DNA from: Quadrisphaera granulorum
GTDB lineage: Bacteria > Actinomycetota > Actinomycetes > Actinomycetales > Quadrisphaeraceae
Reading direction: 5' to 3'
NCBI RefSeq assembly: GCF_003149145.1
Contig: NZ_QGDQ01000008.1
Location: 62,001-126,000 of the forward strand
DNA: 64,000 nt
Both the position numbers and the translations under genes were made by a program. Positions 1-8,728 of the stretch are shown one piece after another; the first letter of the stretch is position 1, and each line of letters starts with the position of its first letter. The notes beneath the pieces were generated by a model. That model was not told the origin of the DNA. It did not search any database and was given only the letters and a program-made list of their open reading frames with translations.

Positions 1-860
1 GCCGCGCCGATGCCGAGCGCCGTCCCGACCTGCCCCTCCGACAGTCCGAGCTCGCGCACGGCGTAGAGCACCAGCAGCGCGCCCGTGGCGCTGCCGCCGA
101 GGTTGGAGATGCTCGTGGTGGCGACGATGCGGCGCAGCAGCGGCTGACGCACCACGAACGACAGCCCCTCGGCCACCTCGGCGCGCAGCGACCGGCGCGC
201 GGCCGGGTCCGGCGGGGGCTCGACGTGGGAGATCCGCGAGAGCAGCCCGCTGGATGCGGCGAACGCCACAGCCGAGACCGCCACCGCCAGCGGTGCGCCG
301 ACCAGACGCGCCAGCCACCCGCCGACCGCCGGCCCACCCACCTGCGCCACGGACGCAGAGATCTGCAGGAGCGAGTTGCCCTCGCCGAGGCGTTCGGAGC
401 GCACGAGCGAGGGGAGGTAGCTCTGGTAGGCGACGTCGAAGAACAGCGTCGCCACCCCGACGACGAACGCCACCGCCACGACCAGTGGCAACGAGAGCAC
501 CCCGGCCCACCACGCGAGGGGAAGGACGGCGAGGGCCACCGCCCGCACCAGGTTGCCCAGCAGCAGCACGCGGCGCTTGGACCAGCGGTCGACCCACGCC
601 CCGGCCGCCAGGCCCAGCAGGAGGAACGCCGCCGACTGCGCCGCGGAGAGCACGCCCATCTGCAGGGGCGAGGCCGCCAGCACGGTCACCGCGAGGAGGG
701 GGACGACGAGGTCGCCCACCTGCGTGGCGCCCTGCGAGACGGAGTCGCCGGCCCAGAGCCGGCGGAAGTCGCGGCCCTCGGGGGCGCGCAGGAGGCTGCT
801 CGGCTCTGGGCTCGGTTCTGGGACCGGCGCGCTGGTCGGGTCAGTGCTCACGAGACCCAT
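1..860 (-). CDS. MFS transporter, C-terminus cut by window edge
   Basis: Reading the minus strand from ATG at 860 gives an open frame running off the window with no stop (about 286 residues). After a polar head (about 30 residues) come a typical MFS start (RDFRRLWAGDSVSQGATQVG), alternating hydrophobic helices and the loop-2/3 basic motif (WVDRWSKRRVLLLGN), followed by further helices and a central cytoplasmic loop. This is the pattern of the MFS_3 / enterobactin-exporter-like drug efflux branch of the inner membrane. A GTG at 851 is an alternative start; a TTGACA lies upstream on this strand, so the shorter start is possible. It is divergent from the HTH regulator starting about 929, which is its likely regulator. 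Substrate cannot be told from sequence. Confidence 0.85.
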   Translation of the reverse strand, partial: MGLVSTDPTSAPVPEPSPEPSSLLRAPEGRDFRRLWAGDSVSQGATQVGDLVVPLLAVTVLAASPLQMGVLSAAQSAAFLLLGLAAGAWVDRWSKRRVLLLGNLVRAVALAVLPLAWWAGVLSLPLVVAVAFVVGVATLFFDVAYQSYLPSLVRSERLGEGNSLLQISASVAQVGGPAVGGWLARLVGAPLAVAVSAVAFAASSGLLSRISHVEPPPDPAARRSLRAEVAEGLSFVVRQPLLRRIVATTSISNLGGSATGALLVLYAVRELGLSEGQVGTALGIGA

Positions 861-928
861 GCGACGGGAGTGGTTGGGGAATGTCAATCACTGAGCGCGC
901 TGCGTCATCTCGTGTCTACGTTGGGTGC

Positions 929-1474
929 GTGAGTGCACAGACCTGGGAGATCCCGCATCGACGCGTGGCCACCGAGGCGGAGGCCAAGGCGCTGGCGTCG
1001 GCGGTGCGGCTGCGGATCCTGCGGATGTGCCTGGACACGCCCATGACCAACGCGGCCATCGCGGAGCGCCTCGGGCTCAACGCCGCGACGGCCCTGCACC
1101 ACGTGCGCACGCTCGTGAACACCGGCTTCCTCGAGCCGATGCCGTCCACGCGAGGCCGCCGCGGGGCGCGCTCGGTGCCCTACCGCGCCACCGGCAAGTC
1201 CTGGCAGCTCGACGAGCACCGCTCCGCGCGGGCCATGGTGGAGGCGTTTACACAGACGCTGCCGGTGCTGCTCGGTGACGGCACTGAGGAGGCGCCGGCA
1301 GACCCCGACCTGCGCGTCGCGCGGCTCGGGCTGCGCCTCGACCGTGAGGGGCGAGCGGAGCTGGAGCAGCGGCTGGATGCGCTGCTCGACGAGTTCGCCC
1401 AACGTCCTGGGTCTGTGGGCGCAACGCCGCTGTCGCTGTTCGTTGCCTTGCACCGCGACCCCGACCGCGACTAG
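929..1474 (+). CDS. ArsR-type winged-helix transcriptional regulator
   Basis: 181 residues from GTG 929. Residues about 10-95 form a winged helix-turn-helix: ALASAVRLRILRMCLDTPMT, then the recognition helix region (NAAIAERLGLNAATALHHVR) and a wing (FLEPMPSTRGRRGARSVPYRAT). The C-terminal half is a helical effector or dimer domain without recognised ligand residues. An in-frame ATG at 881 would add 16 residues; GTG 929 is preferred because the family consensus begins just after it. The gene is divergent from the MFS exporter with under 70 bp between them, the usual layout of a local efflux repressor. That regulatory link is inference from position. Confidence 0.8.
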   Translation: MSAQTWEIPHRRVATEAEAKALASAVRLRILRMCLDTPMTNAAIAERLGLNAATALHHVRTLVNTGFLEPMPSTRGRRGARSVPYRATGKSWQLDEHRSARAMVEAFTQTLPVLLGDGTEEAPADPDLRVARLGLRLDREGRAELEQRLDALLDEFAQRPGSVGATPLSLFVALHRDPDRD

Positions 1475-1483
1475 CCGCCCTCT

Positions 1484-1517
1484 TGCAGTGTCAGGTTCTG
1501 GTGCAGTGTCAGGTTCT
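1484..1517. repeat. Two direct copies of a 16-bp unit
   Basis: The unit TGCAGTGTCAGGTTCT occurs at 1484-1499 and again at 1502-1517 (period 18) in the gap between the ArsR-type regulator and the DUF1345 gene. Identical tandem sites in a promoter-sized gap suggest a protein-binding site, but no function is proved. Confidence 0.6.
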
Positions 1518-1586
1518 CCAGGCCGGATACGGCCGTGACGTCCTGACGCTGCGCCACGACCTGGGTTCCGGCATAGCCTCCGGCGC

Positions 1587-2282
1587 GTGCCGTCGAAGCC
1601 CGTGGTGAACCGCTCCTCTGCCGAGTCCGCCGAGCCCGCCAGCCGCCCGAAGCGTCGCGCCTCGCGCCGGCTGGCGGCGGCGCTCGTCACGGGCGCGGTG
1701 GTCGCGGCGCTCGCCGTCCTCGCTGGCGCGGGAGCTGCGGCCTTCGCGGCCGGATGGGTCGTGGTGGCGGCAGTGGTGCTGGCGCGCGACCTGCGCCTCA
1801 TCGCCCGCTTCGACGCCGCGGCCACCGCCGTCCACGCCACCCGTGACGACCCCTCTCGCCCGGCCAGCCGCACCGTGCTGCTGCTTGCCTGCCTCGGCAG
1901 CCTGGTCGGGGTCGGTGGCCTGCTCGTCCAGGCGGGTAACGCGCACGGAGCGGCGCAGGACGTGCTCGCCGCGCTCGGGCTGCTCGTGGTGGCGGCGTCG
2001 TGGTTCGTCGTCCACACGACCTTCTGCCTGCACTACGCCTACCTGTACTACGACGGCGACGAGCCCGGCGGCATCCAGTTCGACGGTGGGCCGCCGTCCT
2101 ACCTCGACTTCGCGTACGTGGCGTTCTCGATCGGCATGACCTACCAGGTCTCCGATACGGGTCTGCAGTCGCGAGCCATGCGGGGTGCTGCGCTGCGGCA
2201 CGCCCTGCTGTCGTTCCTGCTGGGTGCGGTGGTGCTCGGCGCCACCATCAACCTGCTGGCCGGTCTCGGCTCCCCGGGCTGA
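1587..2282 (+). CDS. DUF1345 family membrane protein
   Basis: 231 residues. Four or five hydrophobic helices are visible (about residues 30-65, 85-105, 120-140, 160-180 and 205-225). The family signature lies in the C-terminal half: [20 protein letters not shown], then a [23 protein letters not shown] segment broken here as [10 protein letters not shown] / [10 protein letters not shown], matching DUF1345. These are inner-membrane proteins of unknown role. Start GTG 1587 is preceded by TAGCCT at 1574-1579 with 7 nt between, suggesting a leaderless transcript. A strong hairpin follows the stop. Confidence 0.85.
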   Translation: MPSKPVVNRSSAESAEPASRPKRRASRRLAAALVTGAVVAALAVLAGAGAAAFAAGWVVVAAVVLARDLRLIARFDAAATAVHATRDDPSRPASRTVLLLACLGSLVGVGGLLVQAGNAHGAAQDVLAALGLLVVAASWFVVHTTFCLHYAYLYYDGDEPGGIQFDGGPPSYLDFAYVAFSIGMTYQVSDTGLQSRAMRGAALRHALLSFLLGAVVLGATINLLAGLGSPG

Positions 2283-2290
2283 CCCCGCCC

Positions 2291-2326
2291 CCCTTCCCGC
2301 ACTTGCCGCGGAAAGTGCGGGAAGGG
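2291..2326. terminator. Bidirectional terminator hairpin
   Basis: Perfect 14-bp inverted repeat, CCCTTCCCGCACTT at 2291-2304 and its complement at 2313-2326, with an 8-nt loop. It sits exactly between the stop codons of two convergent genes (2282 on + and 2327 on -), the position expected for a shared terminator. Confidence 0.85.
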
Positions 2327-2767
2327 TCAGGCCGGGGCGAGCGTGATGGTCGCCCAGACGCCCTTGCCGGGGCCGCCGCCGGGCCCCTCGTCGCTGACGC
2401 CCCAGTGCACCGACAGGCCCTCGACCAGCTGCATGCCACGGCCGGTCTCGGAGTACCAGGGCACGTCGCCGTCGGCAGGCCGAGGCTCGCTGGTGGAGGA
2501 GTCGTGCACACCCACCACCACCTGTTCCACGTTGCAGATCAGCGTCAGGACGACGGGCGGCTGCCCGTGCTCGACGGCGTTGGTGACGAGTTCACTGACG
2601 ACGACGAGCACCGCGTCCAACGCCTGGCTGGCGTGCGCCGCACAAAGGTGGTTGCGGGTGAAGCGGCGTGCGGCGCCCGGTGTGCTGGTGGCGTGCCGCA
2701 GCACCACCCGGGCGTGCTCACGGTGCACGGCGGGCGCGGCGGGGTCGGCAGGAGCATCAGCGGTCAC
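2327..2767 (-). CDS. RsbW-like GHKL ATP-binding protein
   Basis: 146 residues from GTG 2767. It has the GHKL fold motifs: N-box VVSELVTNAVEHG, a G1-like strand (VVVGVHDSS) and a G2 box (GRGMQLVEGL) ending in WGV....G.GVWATI. Stand-alone proteins of this size (HATPase_c_2) are common in actinobacteria and act as anti-sigma factor kinases or switch partners of anti-anti-sigma proteins. No sigma factor or anti-sigma antagonist gene lies next to it. An upstream in-frame start at 2860 would add 31 residues of unlikely composition, so the shorter start is chosen. Confidence 0.8.
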   Translation of the reverse strand: MTADAPADPAAPAVHREHARVVLRHATSTPGAARRFTRNHLCAAHASQALDAVLVVVSELVTNAVEHGQPPVVLTLICNVEQVVVGVHDSSTSEPRPADGDVPWYSETGRGMQLVEGLSVHWGVSDEGPGGGPGKGVWATITLAPA

Positions 2768-3084
2768 AGCAGTCCCACTGTGACATGGCGTGCCGCGAGT
2801 GGCGCGCCCTGGAGTCCCCCATTCGCCCGCCCTGACCGCTCGCGCATTGACATGCGCCAAGCGTCGCTGGACGCATCTCGGTCCGCGCTGGTGGCCCGAC
2901 GGTGAGGATCGACCTCCCCGAGGAGGGGCACAGGGCTTGCGTCCGCGGCGATCAAGGACGCGGGGACGTGGCCTCGGGTGCCCCCCGGCCCCGCGAGCGT
3001 CCGGATCAGTGAGATGTGACGTGAAGCGAGGTGCGCAACGCCAACCTGTTGCATTTGGTGGATGGCCGTTCTACCGTCCTCCCT
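2768..3084. promoter_or_regulatory. 317-bp divergent gap with leaderless promoter for the salicylate operon
   Basis: No gene is seen here. Just before ATG 3085 is a -35-like TTGCAT (3049-3054), a 17-bp spacer and TACCGT (3072-3077), only 7 nt from the start, so the transcript is probably leaderless. An inverted repeat GCAAC-N8-GTTGC (3035-3052) overlaps the -35 and could be an operator. A second small palindrome, GCGCAT-TGAC-ATGCGC, lies at 2842-2857. Which regulator binds is unknown; the PaaX protein at the operon end is the obvious candidate. Confidence 0.5.
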
Positions 3085-4794
3085 ATGAGCCACGACATCG
3101 CTGTCGTCGGGGGAGGGCCGGGCGGCCTCTTCCTCGCGAGCCTCCTCGCCCGTCAGGTCCCGTCCGCCCGCGTCGTCGTCCACGAGCGCAACCGCCGCGA
3201 GGACGCCTTCGGTTTCGGCGTCGTCTTCTCCGACGCCACCCTGCGCGTCATCGACGAGGCCGACCCGGTGCTCCGCGACGCCCTGCGCGACCACGGCACC
3301 CACTGGGACGCCATCGACGTCCGCGTCGGCGGTGAGAGCCGCACCTTCGCCGGCAACGGCATGGCCGCGGTCCACCGCAGGGTGCTGCTGCGCCGCCTCC
3401 AGGAGGAGGCCGAGGCCGTCGGCGTCGAGATCCGCTTCGGCGAGCAGGCCCCGACCCTGACCGAGCTGCGCCAGCGGTACGACCTCGTGGTCGGCGCCGA
3501 CGGCACCGGCTCCGCGATCCGCCGCCAGCTGGAGGAAGCCGGGCACGACCTCGGCCACACCGTCACCACCGCCACCGCGAAGTTCATCTGGTTCGCCGTG
3601 GAGCACCTCTTCGACGGGCTGACGTTCCTGCACCGCCGCGACGAGCACGGCGCCTTCGCCGTCCACGGCTACCCCATCAGCGACACCCTCAGCACCTTCA
3701 TCGTCGAGACCGACCCGGAGACGTGGAAGCGCGCCGGCCTGGACGCCTTCGACACCGACCAGCCGCCCGGCCCCTCCGACGAGACCAGCCGCGTCTACCT
3801 CGAAGCGCTCTTCGCCGATGACATCGCCGGCGCGCGCCTCGTCGCCAACAACTCGCGCTGGGCGAGCTTCCGCACCCGCGCGACCCGCGACTGGTGGGTC
3901 CCCGGGCAGAGCACCGCCGACGGCGCCCTCGCGCCCGTCGTCCTCCTCGGCGACGCCGTGCACACCGCCCACTTCTCCGTCGGCTCCGGCACGAAGATGG
4001 CCATGGAGGACGCGGTCGTCCTGGCTCGCGAGGTCGCCGCCGCGTCCACGGCCGACCAGCTCAGCACAGCCCTGCCGCACGCGCTGGGCGCCTACCAGGC
4101 GGAGCGGTCCACTGCCGTTGCCAAGATCCAGCGCGCCGCCGTCCCGAGCCTGGCGTGGTGGGAACGCTTCGGCGACTACGCCCGTGACCTCGACACCACC
4201 ACGTTCGCCTTCCATTTCTTCTCGCGCAGCATCGGCATCGACAAGGTCGCGCAGCGAGACCCCGCGCTCGCCGGCCGGGTGCGGTGCCACTGGGCCGTCG
4301 AGCACGGTGCCGCTCCGCTCACCACCCCGCTGACCTTGGTGAGCAGGACGACGACGGCGGACGCGGTCACGGCGCCCGGCCGCCGGCTGCAGGTGGTGAC
4401 CGACGAGCAGGGCACGGCCTGGCTCGCTCACGAGAGCACTGATCACTCCACGAGAACACTGCTCCCTATCGACGGATCCGCCGCTACGGCCGTGACCGCT
4501 CCGGCGAGCGAAGTGGGGCTCGTCGATGTGCTCGCCGCGCTGCCGGCGTCCGGTGTCGTGGTGGTCTCGGGTGGCACGCCACTCACCCGCACGCTCGTCT
4601 GCGAGGAGGCACGGTTGCGCCGCGGGCTTGTGGCGGTGCTCGCCGTCGACGCCCACGACCCCGTCGCCACCGACGCAGGGGTGGAGACCCTGCTGCTGTC
4701 GGGGCGGGCGGACGCCGTCGCCGTCGTCGTGCCCGCAGGCGCCGGCGAGACCGATGCTGCGCAGCAGCCCGAGCTGGCAGGAGCGGCGTCGTGA
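3085..4794 (+). CDS. sdgC: Salicylyl-CoA 5-hydroxylase-type FAD monooxygenase
   Basis: 569 residues. The N-terminus has the FAD dinucleotide fold (IAVVGGGPGGLFLASLLAR) and about residue 285-315 the second FAD motif (LLGDAVHTAHFSVGSGTKMA). The long FGFGVVFSDATL segment and overall order match the salicylyl-CoA 5-hydroxylase / aminobenzoyl-CoA monooxygenase family, which in the Streptomyces WA46 sdg pathway turns salicylyl-CoA into gentisyl-CoA with NADH. Neighbouring ligase and gentisate dioxygenase genes support this. The last 120 or so residues are odd: a short segment (TPLTRTLVCEEARLRRG to LLSGRADAVAVV) resembles the final strands of the Old-Yellow-Enzyme barrel fused in longer relatives. 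ATG 3085 was chosen because the Rossmann strand starts immediately after it; its stop overlaps the next GTG by 4 bp. Confidence 0.85.
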   Translation: MSHDIAVVGGGPGGLFLASLLARQVPSARVVVHERNRREDAFGFGVVFSDATLRVIDEADPVLRDALRDHGTHWDAIDVRVGGESRTFAGNGMAAVHRRVLLRRLQEEAEAVGVEIRFGEQAPTLTELRQRYDLVVGADGTGSAIRRQLEEAGHDLGHTVTTATAKFIWFAVEHLFDGLTFLHRRDEHGAFAVHGYPISDTLSTFIVETDPETWKRAGLDAFDTDQPPGPSDETSRVYLEALFADDIAGARLVANNSRWASFRTRATRDWWVPGQSTADGALAPVVLLGDAVHTAHFSVGSGTKMAMEDAVVLAREVAAASTADQLSTALPHALGAYQAERSTAVAKIQRAAVPSLAWWERFGDYARDLDTTTFAFHFFSRSIGIDKVAQRDPALAGRVRCHWAVEHGAAPLTTPLTLVSRTTTADAVTAPGRRLQVVTDEQGTAWLAHESTDHSTRTLLPIDGSAATAVTAPASEVGLVDVLAALPASGVVVVSGGTPLTRTLVCEEARLRRGLVAVLAVDAHDPVATDAGVETLLLSGRADAVAVVVPAGAGETDAAQQPELAGAAS

Positions 4795-6977
4795 CCGCGC
4801 TCGCGTCACGTCAGGTCGTTCGATCCACGGGCCTCGACGCACTGTTCGCGCCGCGCGGCGTGGTGGTGGTCGGCGCCAGCGGCGACCCCACCAAGCTCGG
4901 CGGGGCGATGGCCGTGGCGCTCAGCGCGGGCGAGCGGCCCGTCGGCCTCGTCAACGCCCGCGGCGCTGCGGGGACGCGCACCACGGTGGCTGAGGCCGCC
5001 GCGGACGTGATCGACGCCGGGGGAGTCCCCGACCTCGCGGTGCTCTGCGTGCCGGCTGCGGCATGCGCCGACGCGGCGGCCGCCTGCGCCGAGGCCGGCG
5101 TGAGCGCGCTGCTGGTCTGCTCCGGCGGGTTCGGCGAGTCGGGCCCGGAGGGCGCCGAGCACGAGCGGCGCCTGCTTGAGGTGGTGCGCAGCACGGGCCT
5201 GCGCCTGCTCGGCCCCAACACCTCCGGGTACTTCGTGCCCGGGGCGCGGCTGCGCGCCAGCTTCGTGCCCGACGCCGCGCAGGTGCTGCCCGGCCACGTG
5301 GCCGTGGTGGCCGCCAGCGGCGGGCTCAACCACGCGCTGTCGTTCGCGCTGCAGCGGTCCGGGGAGGGCGTCGCGCTGGGCGTCGGCATCGGCGCCGGTG
5401 TCGACGTCACCGCTGCCGATGTGCTCGACCACCTCGCCGCCACTGCGGAGAGCGGGCACGGGCCTGTCCGCACTGAGGCATCCCCAGGGGCACGCTCCGT
5501 GGCTCTGCACCTGGAGACCGTGCCCGACGGCCCGGCCCTCCTGTACGCCGTGCACCGCGTCAGCCGCCACCTGCCCGTGGTCGCGCTGGTGGTGGGCGAG
5601 AACGACATCGGCGGATTCGCTGCATCGCACACCGGCGCCCTCGCGACGTCGTGGCGCACCACCCGGGCGCTGCTGCGCCAGGCCGGCGCCGTCGTCGTCG
5701 ACCGTGAGGACGACCTGCTCACCGCCGCCAGCGCGCTCGCCCGCGGACGCCTGCGTCCCGGTGACGCAGGCGTGGGACTCGTGACGGCGCAGGCCGGCCC
5801 GGGTCTGCTCGTGGCCGACGCGCTGCACCGCGCCGGCGTGTCGCTCCCGGAGCTGAGCCCCACCACGCGCGAGCGCCTCGGCGAGCTCCTGCCGCCGATG
5901 ACCTACCAGGCCAACCCCGTCGACACCGGCCGCCCCGGACCGCAGCACCGCGACGTCGTCGCGGCGGTCGCAGCCGACCCAGCGATCAGCGCTGTCGGCG
6001 TGTACGCCCTCGCTGAGCCCGTGGTCGACCTGCCGCGCGCGATCGCCGAAGCGGACCTCGGGGGGACGGTGGCCGTCGTCGGGCTCGACGGAACGTCGGG
6101 CGAGGTCGACAGGGCCCGAGCCGCCGGGCACGCGGCGGGGCTGCCCGTGGCCGTCGGTCCGGGGGCTCTGGCGACGGCGCTCACCGCGCTCGTGCATGAC
6201 GCCCGCGCGCAGGCCGCGCTGCACCGCGACGAGACCCCCACGGCGATGCTCGCGGCGGCGGAACCGGCCGTCGTCCCCGTGGTCGAGGCGGGCCCATGGG
6301 ACGAGGCCCGTGCCAAGGACCTCCTCGGTCAGCTCGGCATCGCCACGCCACCGCGTCGCGTCTGCCACAGCCGGTCCGAGGCCCACGCGGCGCTTGCCGA
6401 CCTCGCCCCGCTGGGCGACGGCGGCCGCGTCGTGGTCAAGGTCAGCGACGCGGCGATCCTCCACAAGAGCGACGTCGGCGGCGTGCACGTGGGCGTCCGT
6501 GACGGTGCCGGCTTGGACGTGGCGCTCGACGCGCTCGCACGCCTGGGTGACCAGCCGTGCCTTGTCGAGGCGATGGCCGCTCCGGGGGTCGACCTCGTGG
6601 TCGGGGCGCGTCGTGACCCCGTCTTCGGGCCCGTCGTCGTGCTGGGAGCGGGTGGCATCGCCACGGAGGTGCTGGCCGACGTGGCCATCGCTGCCGCCGA
6701 CCCGGCGCTGCTCACCCGCGCGCAGCTGCTGGCCCTGCCCGACCAGCTCCGCACCCGCGCGCTGCTCGACGGGCACCGCGGCGCCCCCGCCGTCGACCGC
6801 GAGCAGCTGGCCGACGTGCTCGCCGCGCTGGCCGCCCTCCTGGCGAGCAACCCCGCGCTGGAGGAGGTCGAGGTCAACCCGCTGCGCGCTACTGCGGACG
6901 GGCTGCTGGCCCTCGACGCCGTGATCGTGACCACCGAAGCTCACCGCACCACGCAGACTCGAGAGGACCGAGCATGA
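4791..6977 (+). CDS. ADP-forming acyl-CoA synthetase, fused alpha-beta
   Basis: 728 residues. Order of domains: CoA-binding Rossmann domain (FAPRGVVVVGASGDPTKLGG), succinyl-CoA-ligase-like domains with the phosphohistidine loop (AASHTGALATSWRTT, near residue 280), then an ATP-grasp domain from about residue 500 (KDLLGQLGIATPP, VVKVSDAAILHKSDVGGVHV, ALEEVEVNPL). This is the acetate-CoA ligase (ADP-forming)/ Pat-less Acs layout. It starts with a GTG overlapping the hydroxylase stop and ends overlapping the next ATG, so it belongs to the salicylate operon. Its exact job there is unclear: it could activate an aromatic acid or recover energy from a CoA thioester. A true acetyltransferase domain is absent. 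Confidence 0.85.
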   Translation: MTALASRQVVRSTGLDALFAPRGVVVVGASGDPTKLGGAMAVALSAGERPVGLVNARGAAGTRTTVAEAAADVIDAGGVPDLAVLCVPAAACADAAAACAEAGVSALLVCSGGFGESGPEGAEHERRLLEVVRSTGLRLLGPNTSGYFVPGARLRASFVPDAAQVLPGHVAVVAASGGLNHALSFALQRSGEGVALGVGIGAGVDVTAADVLDHLAATAESGHGPVRTEASPGARSVALHLETVPDGPALLYAVHRVSRHLPVVALVVGENDIGGFAASHTGALATSWRTTRALLRQAGAVVVDREDDLLTAASALARGRLRPGDAGVGLVTAQAGPGLLVADALHRAGVSLPELSPTTRERLGELLPPMTYQANPVDTGRPGPQHRDVVAAVAADPAISAVGVYALAEPVVDLPRAIAEADLGGTVAVVGLDGTSGEVDRARAAGHAAGLPVAVGPGALATALTALVHDARAQAALHRDETPTAMLAAAEPAVVPVVEAGPWDEARAKDLLGQLGIATPPRRVCHSRSEAHAALADLAPLGDGGRVVVKVSDAAILHKSDVGGVHVGVRDGAGLDVALDALARLGDQPCLVEAMAAPGVDLVVGARRDPVFGPVVVLGAGGIATEVLADVAIAAADPALLTRAQLLALPDQLRTRALLDGHRGAPAVDREQLADVLAALAALLASNPALEEVEVNPLRATADGLLALDAVIVTTEAHRTTQTREDRA

Positions 6978-8728
6978 GCTGCCCGAGCCGGGACGGCGTT
7001 GTCCCGTGGCCCGCTGACGTCGCTGTCCGTTACCGCGCTGCCGGCTACTGGGAGGGTCGGCCGCTGGGCGACCTGCTGTGGGAGGTCGCCGATGCCCACC
7101 CCGACGAGGTCGCCGTCGTCGACGCCGGCCCCGCGCAGGTCCGCCTGACCCGCCGCGAGCTGTCGCAGCGCGCCGACGCCGCGGCCCGTCGCCTGCTCGA
7201 CCTGGGCCTGCGCCCCGACGACCGGCTGCTCGTCCAGCTGCCCAACGGCTGGGAGTTCGTGGTGCTGACGCTGGCCTGCCTGCGCAGCGGCGTCATCCCC
7301 GTCATGGCCCTGCCCGCACACCGCAAGCACGAGCTGACCCATCTCGCATCGCTGTCGCAGGCCCGCGCCATCGCGGTGCCGTCGGTGCTGCGCGGTTTCG
7401 ACCACGAGGCCCTCGCGCACGAGCTGGCCGACGAGCTCGGCGACCTCGAGCACGTCCTCGTGCTGGGCGCTCCGGACCAGGACGACGACGCCCCGCGCGA
7501 CGCCCGCTCCCACGACCTCGGCGCGCTGCTCGCGCCTCCCACGGACGACGACGAGGCCGCCACGGACCGCGTCGTCGCCGACGGGCTCGCGCCGGCCGCG
7601 GACGCCGTCGCCGTCCTCCTCATCTCCGGGGGGACGACCGGGCTGCCCAAGCTCATCGTGAGGACCCACGACGACTACGCGCTCAACCTGCGCGCCACCG
7701 CCGCGGCGGTCGAGCTGGGCCGTGACGACGTGTACCTCGGCACGCTGCCCGCGAGCCACAACTTCCCGCTGGCGTGCCCGGGCGTGCTCGGCGTGCTGCT
7801 GGTCGGCGGTCGGGCGGTGATGCTGCCCAGCCCCGAGCCGGTGCGCGCCTTCGCGACCATCGAGAGTGAGGGCGTCACGGTCTCCGCCGCCGTCCCCGCG
7901 GTGGCGCAGCGGTGGGTCGACCACGCCACCGAGCTGGGCGAGGAGGCCAGGCGCCAGCTGCGCACGCTCCGGGCGCTGCAGGTGGGCGGATCCCGGCTGC
8001 CCGACGAGTACGCCGCGCGCGTGAAGCCCGCTCTCGGCGCCACGCTCCAGCAGGTGTTCGGGATGGCCGAGGGCCTCATCAACACCACGCGCCTGGACGA
8101 CCCGGACGACGTCGTCACCACCACGCAGGGCCGCCCGGTGCACGAGGCCGACGAGGTGCGCGTGGTCGACGCCTGGGACCGCGACGTGCCCGACGGCACC
8201 CCGGGGGCGCTGCTCACCCGCGGCCCGTACACGCCGCGCGGCTACTACAGCCCGCCCGGATCGCCCGCGGAGCAGTACGCCACGGCGTTCACGGACGACG
8301 GCTGGTACGGCAGCGGCGACGTCGTGGTGCGCCGCCCGGACGGAAACCTCGTCGTCCACGGCCGCGACAAGGACATGATCAATCGAGGCGGGGAGAAGAT
8401 CTCCGCGGAGGAGGTCGAGGACCTCGTCTACCGCGCCGGCGGGGTCGACTTGGCCGCCGCCGTCGCCATGCCCGACCCGGTGCTCGGCGAGCGCGTCTGC
8501 GTCTACGTCGTCCCCAGTGCGGGGTCCGGGGTGATGAGCCTGGAGCAGCTCAAGGCCGCGTTCACTGACCTCGGTGTGGCCGCCTACAAGACCCCTGAGC
8601 GGCTCGAGGTGGTGGCCGAGCTGCCCATGAGCAAGGTCGGGAAGATCGACAAGAAGGCGCTGCGGGCCGATGTCGCCACGCGGCTCCAGCACGCCCAGTC
8701 CGCACAGACCGTTGGGAGCGGAGCATGA
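6974..8728 (+). CDS. sdgA: Salicylate-CoA ligase (AMP-ligase family)
   Basis: 584 residues of the ANL adenylating family, closest in motifs to 2,3-dihydroxybenzoate/salicylate-AMP ligases. Visible are the P-loop-like ISGGTTGLPKLIVRTHDDY (near residue 217), the GMAEGLINTTRLDDP segment, YGSGDVVVRRPDGN, the hinge GRDKDMINRGGEKISAEEVE, and the catalytic lysine region (PMSKVGKIDKKALR) at the C-terminus. In Streptomyces WA46, SdgA looks like an AMP ligase yet makes salicylyl-CoA from ATP and CoA; the same role is inferred here from the hydroxylase and dioxygenase genes flanking it. It overlaps both neighbours by 4 bp. Confidence 0.85.
   Translation: MSCPSRDGVVPWPADVAVRYRAAGYWEGRPLGDLLWEVADAHPDEVAVVDAGPAQVRLTRRELSQRADAAARRLLDLGLRPDDRLLVQLPNGWEFVVLTLACLRSGVIPVMALPAHRKHELTHLASLSQARAIAVPSVLRGFDHEALAHELADELGDLEHVLVLGAPDQDDDAPRDARSHDLGALLAPPTDDDEAATDRVVADGLAPAADAVAVLLISGGTTGLPKLIVRTHDDYALNLRATAAAVELGRDDVYLGTLPASHNFPLACPGVLGVLLVGGRAVMLPSPEPVRAFATIESEGVTVSAAVPAVAQRWVDHATELGEEARRQLRTLRALQVGGSRLPDEYAARVKPALGATLQQVFGMAEGLINTTRLDDPDDVVTTTQGRPVHEADEVRVVDAWDRDVPDGTPGALLTRGPYTPRGYYSPPGSPAEQYATAFTDDGWYGSGDVVVRRPDGNLVVHGRDKDMINRGGEKISAEEVEDLVYRAGGVDLAAAVAMPDPVLGERVCVYVVPSAGSGVMSLEQLKAAFTDLGVAAYKTPERLEVVAELPMSKVGKIDKKALRADVATRLQHAQSAQTVGSGA

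Noticed and set aside
254-928. N-terminal extension of the ArsR-type gene
   Set aside because: The upstream part is Pro/Arg-rich and lies over the MFS gene; the HTH starts only after GTG 929.
2764-4842. 692-codon minus frame over the monooxygenase gene
   Set aside because: High-GC shadow of the FAD monooxygenase; no domain motifs.
4806-6944. 712-codon open frame on the minus strand
   Set aside because: It lies across the acyl-CoA synthetase gene in a shadow frame; composition is Arg/Gly/His-rich and no family motif is present.
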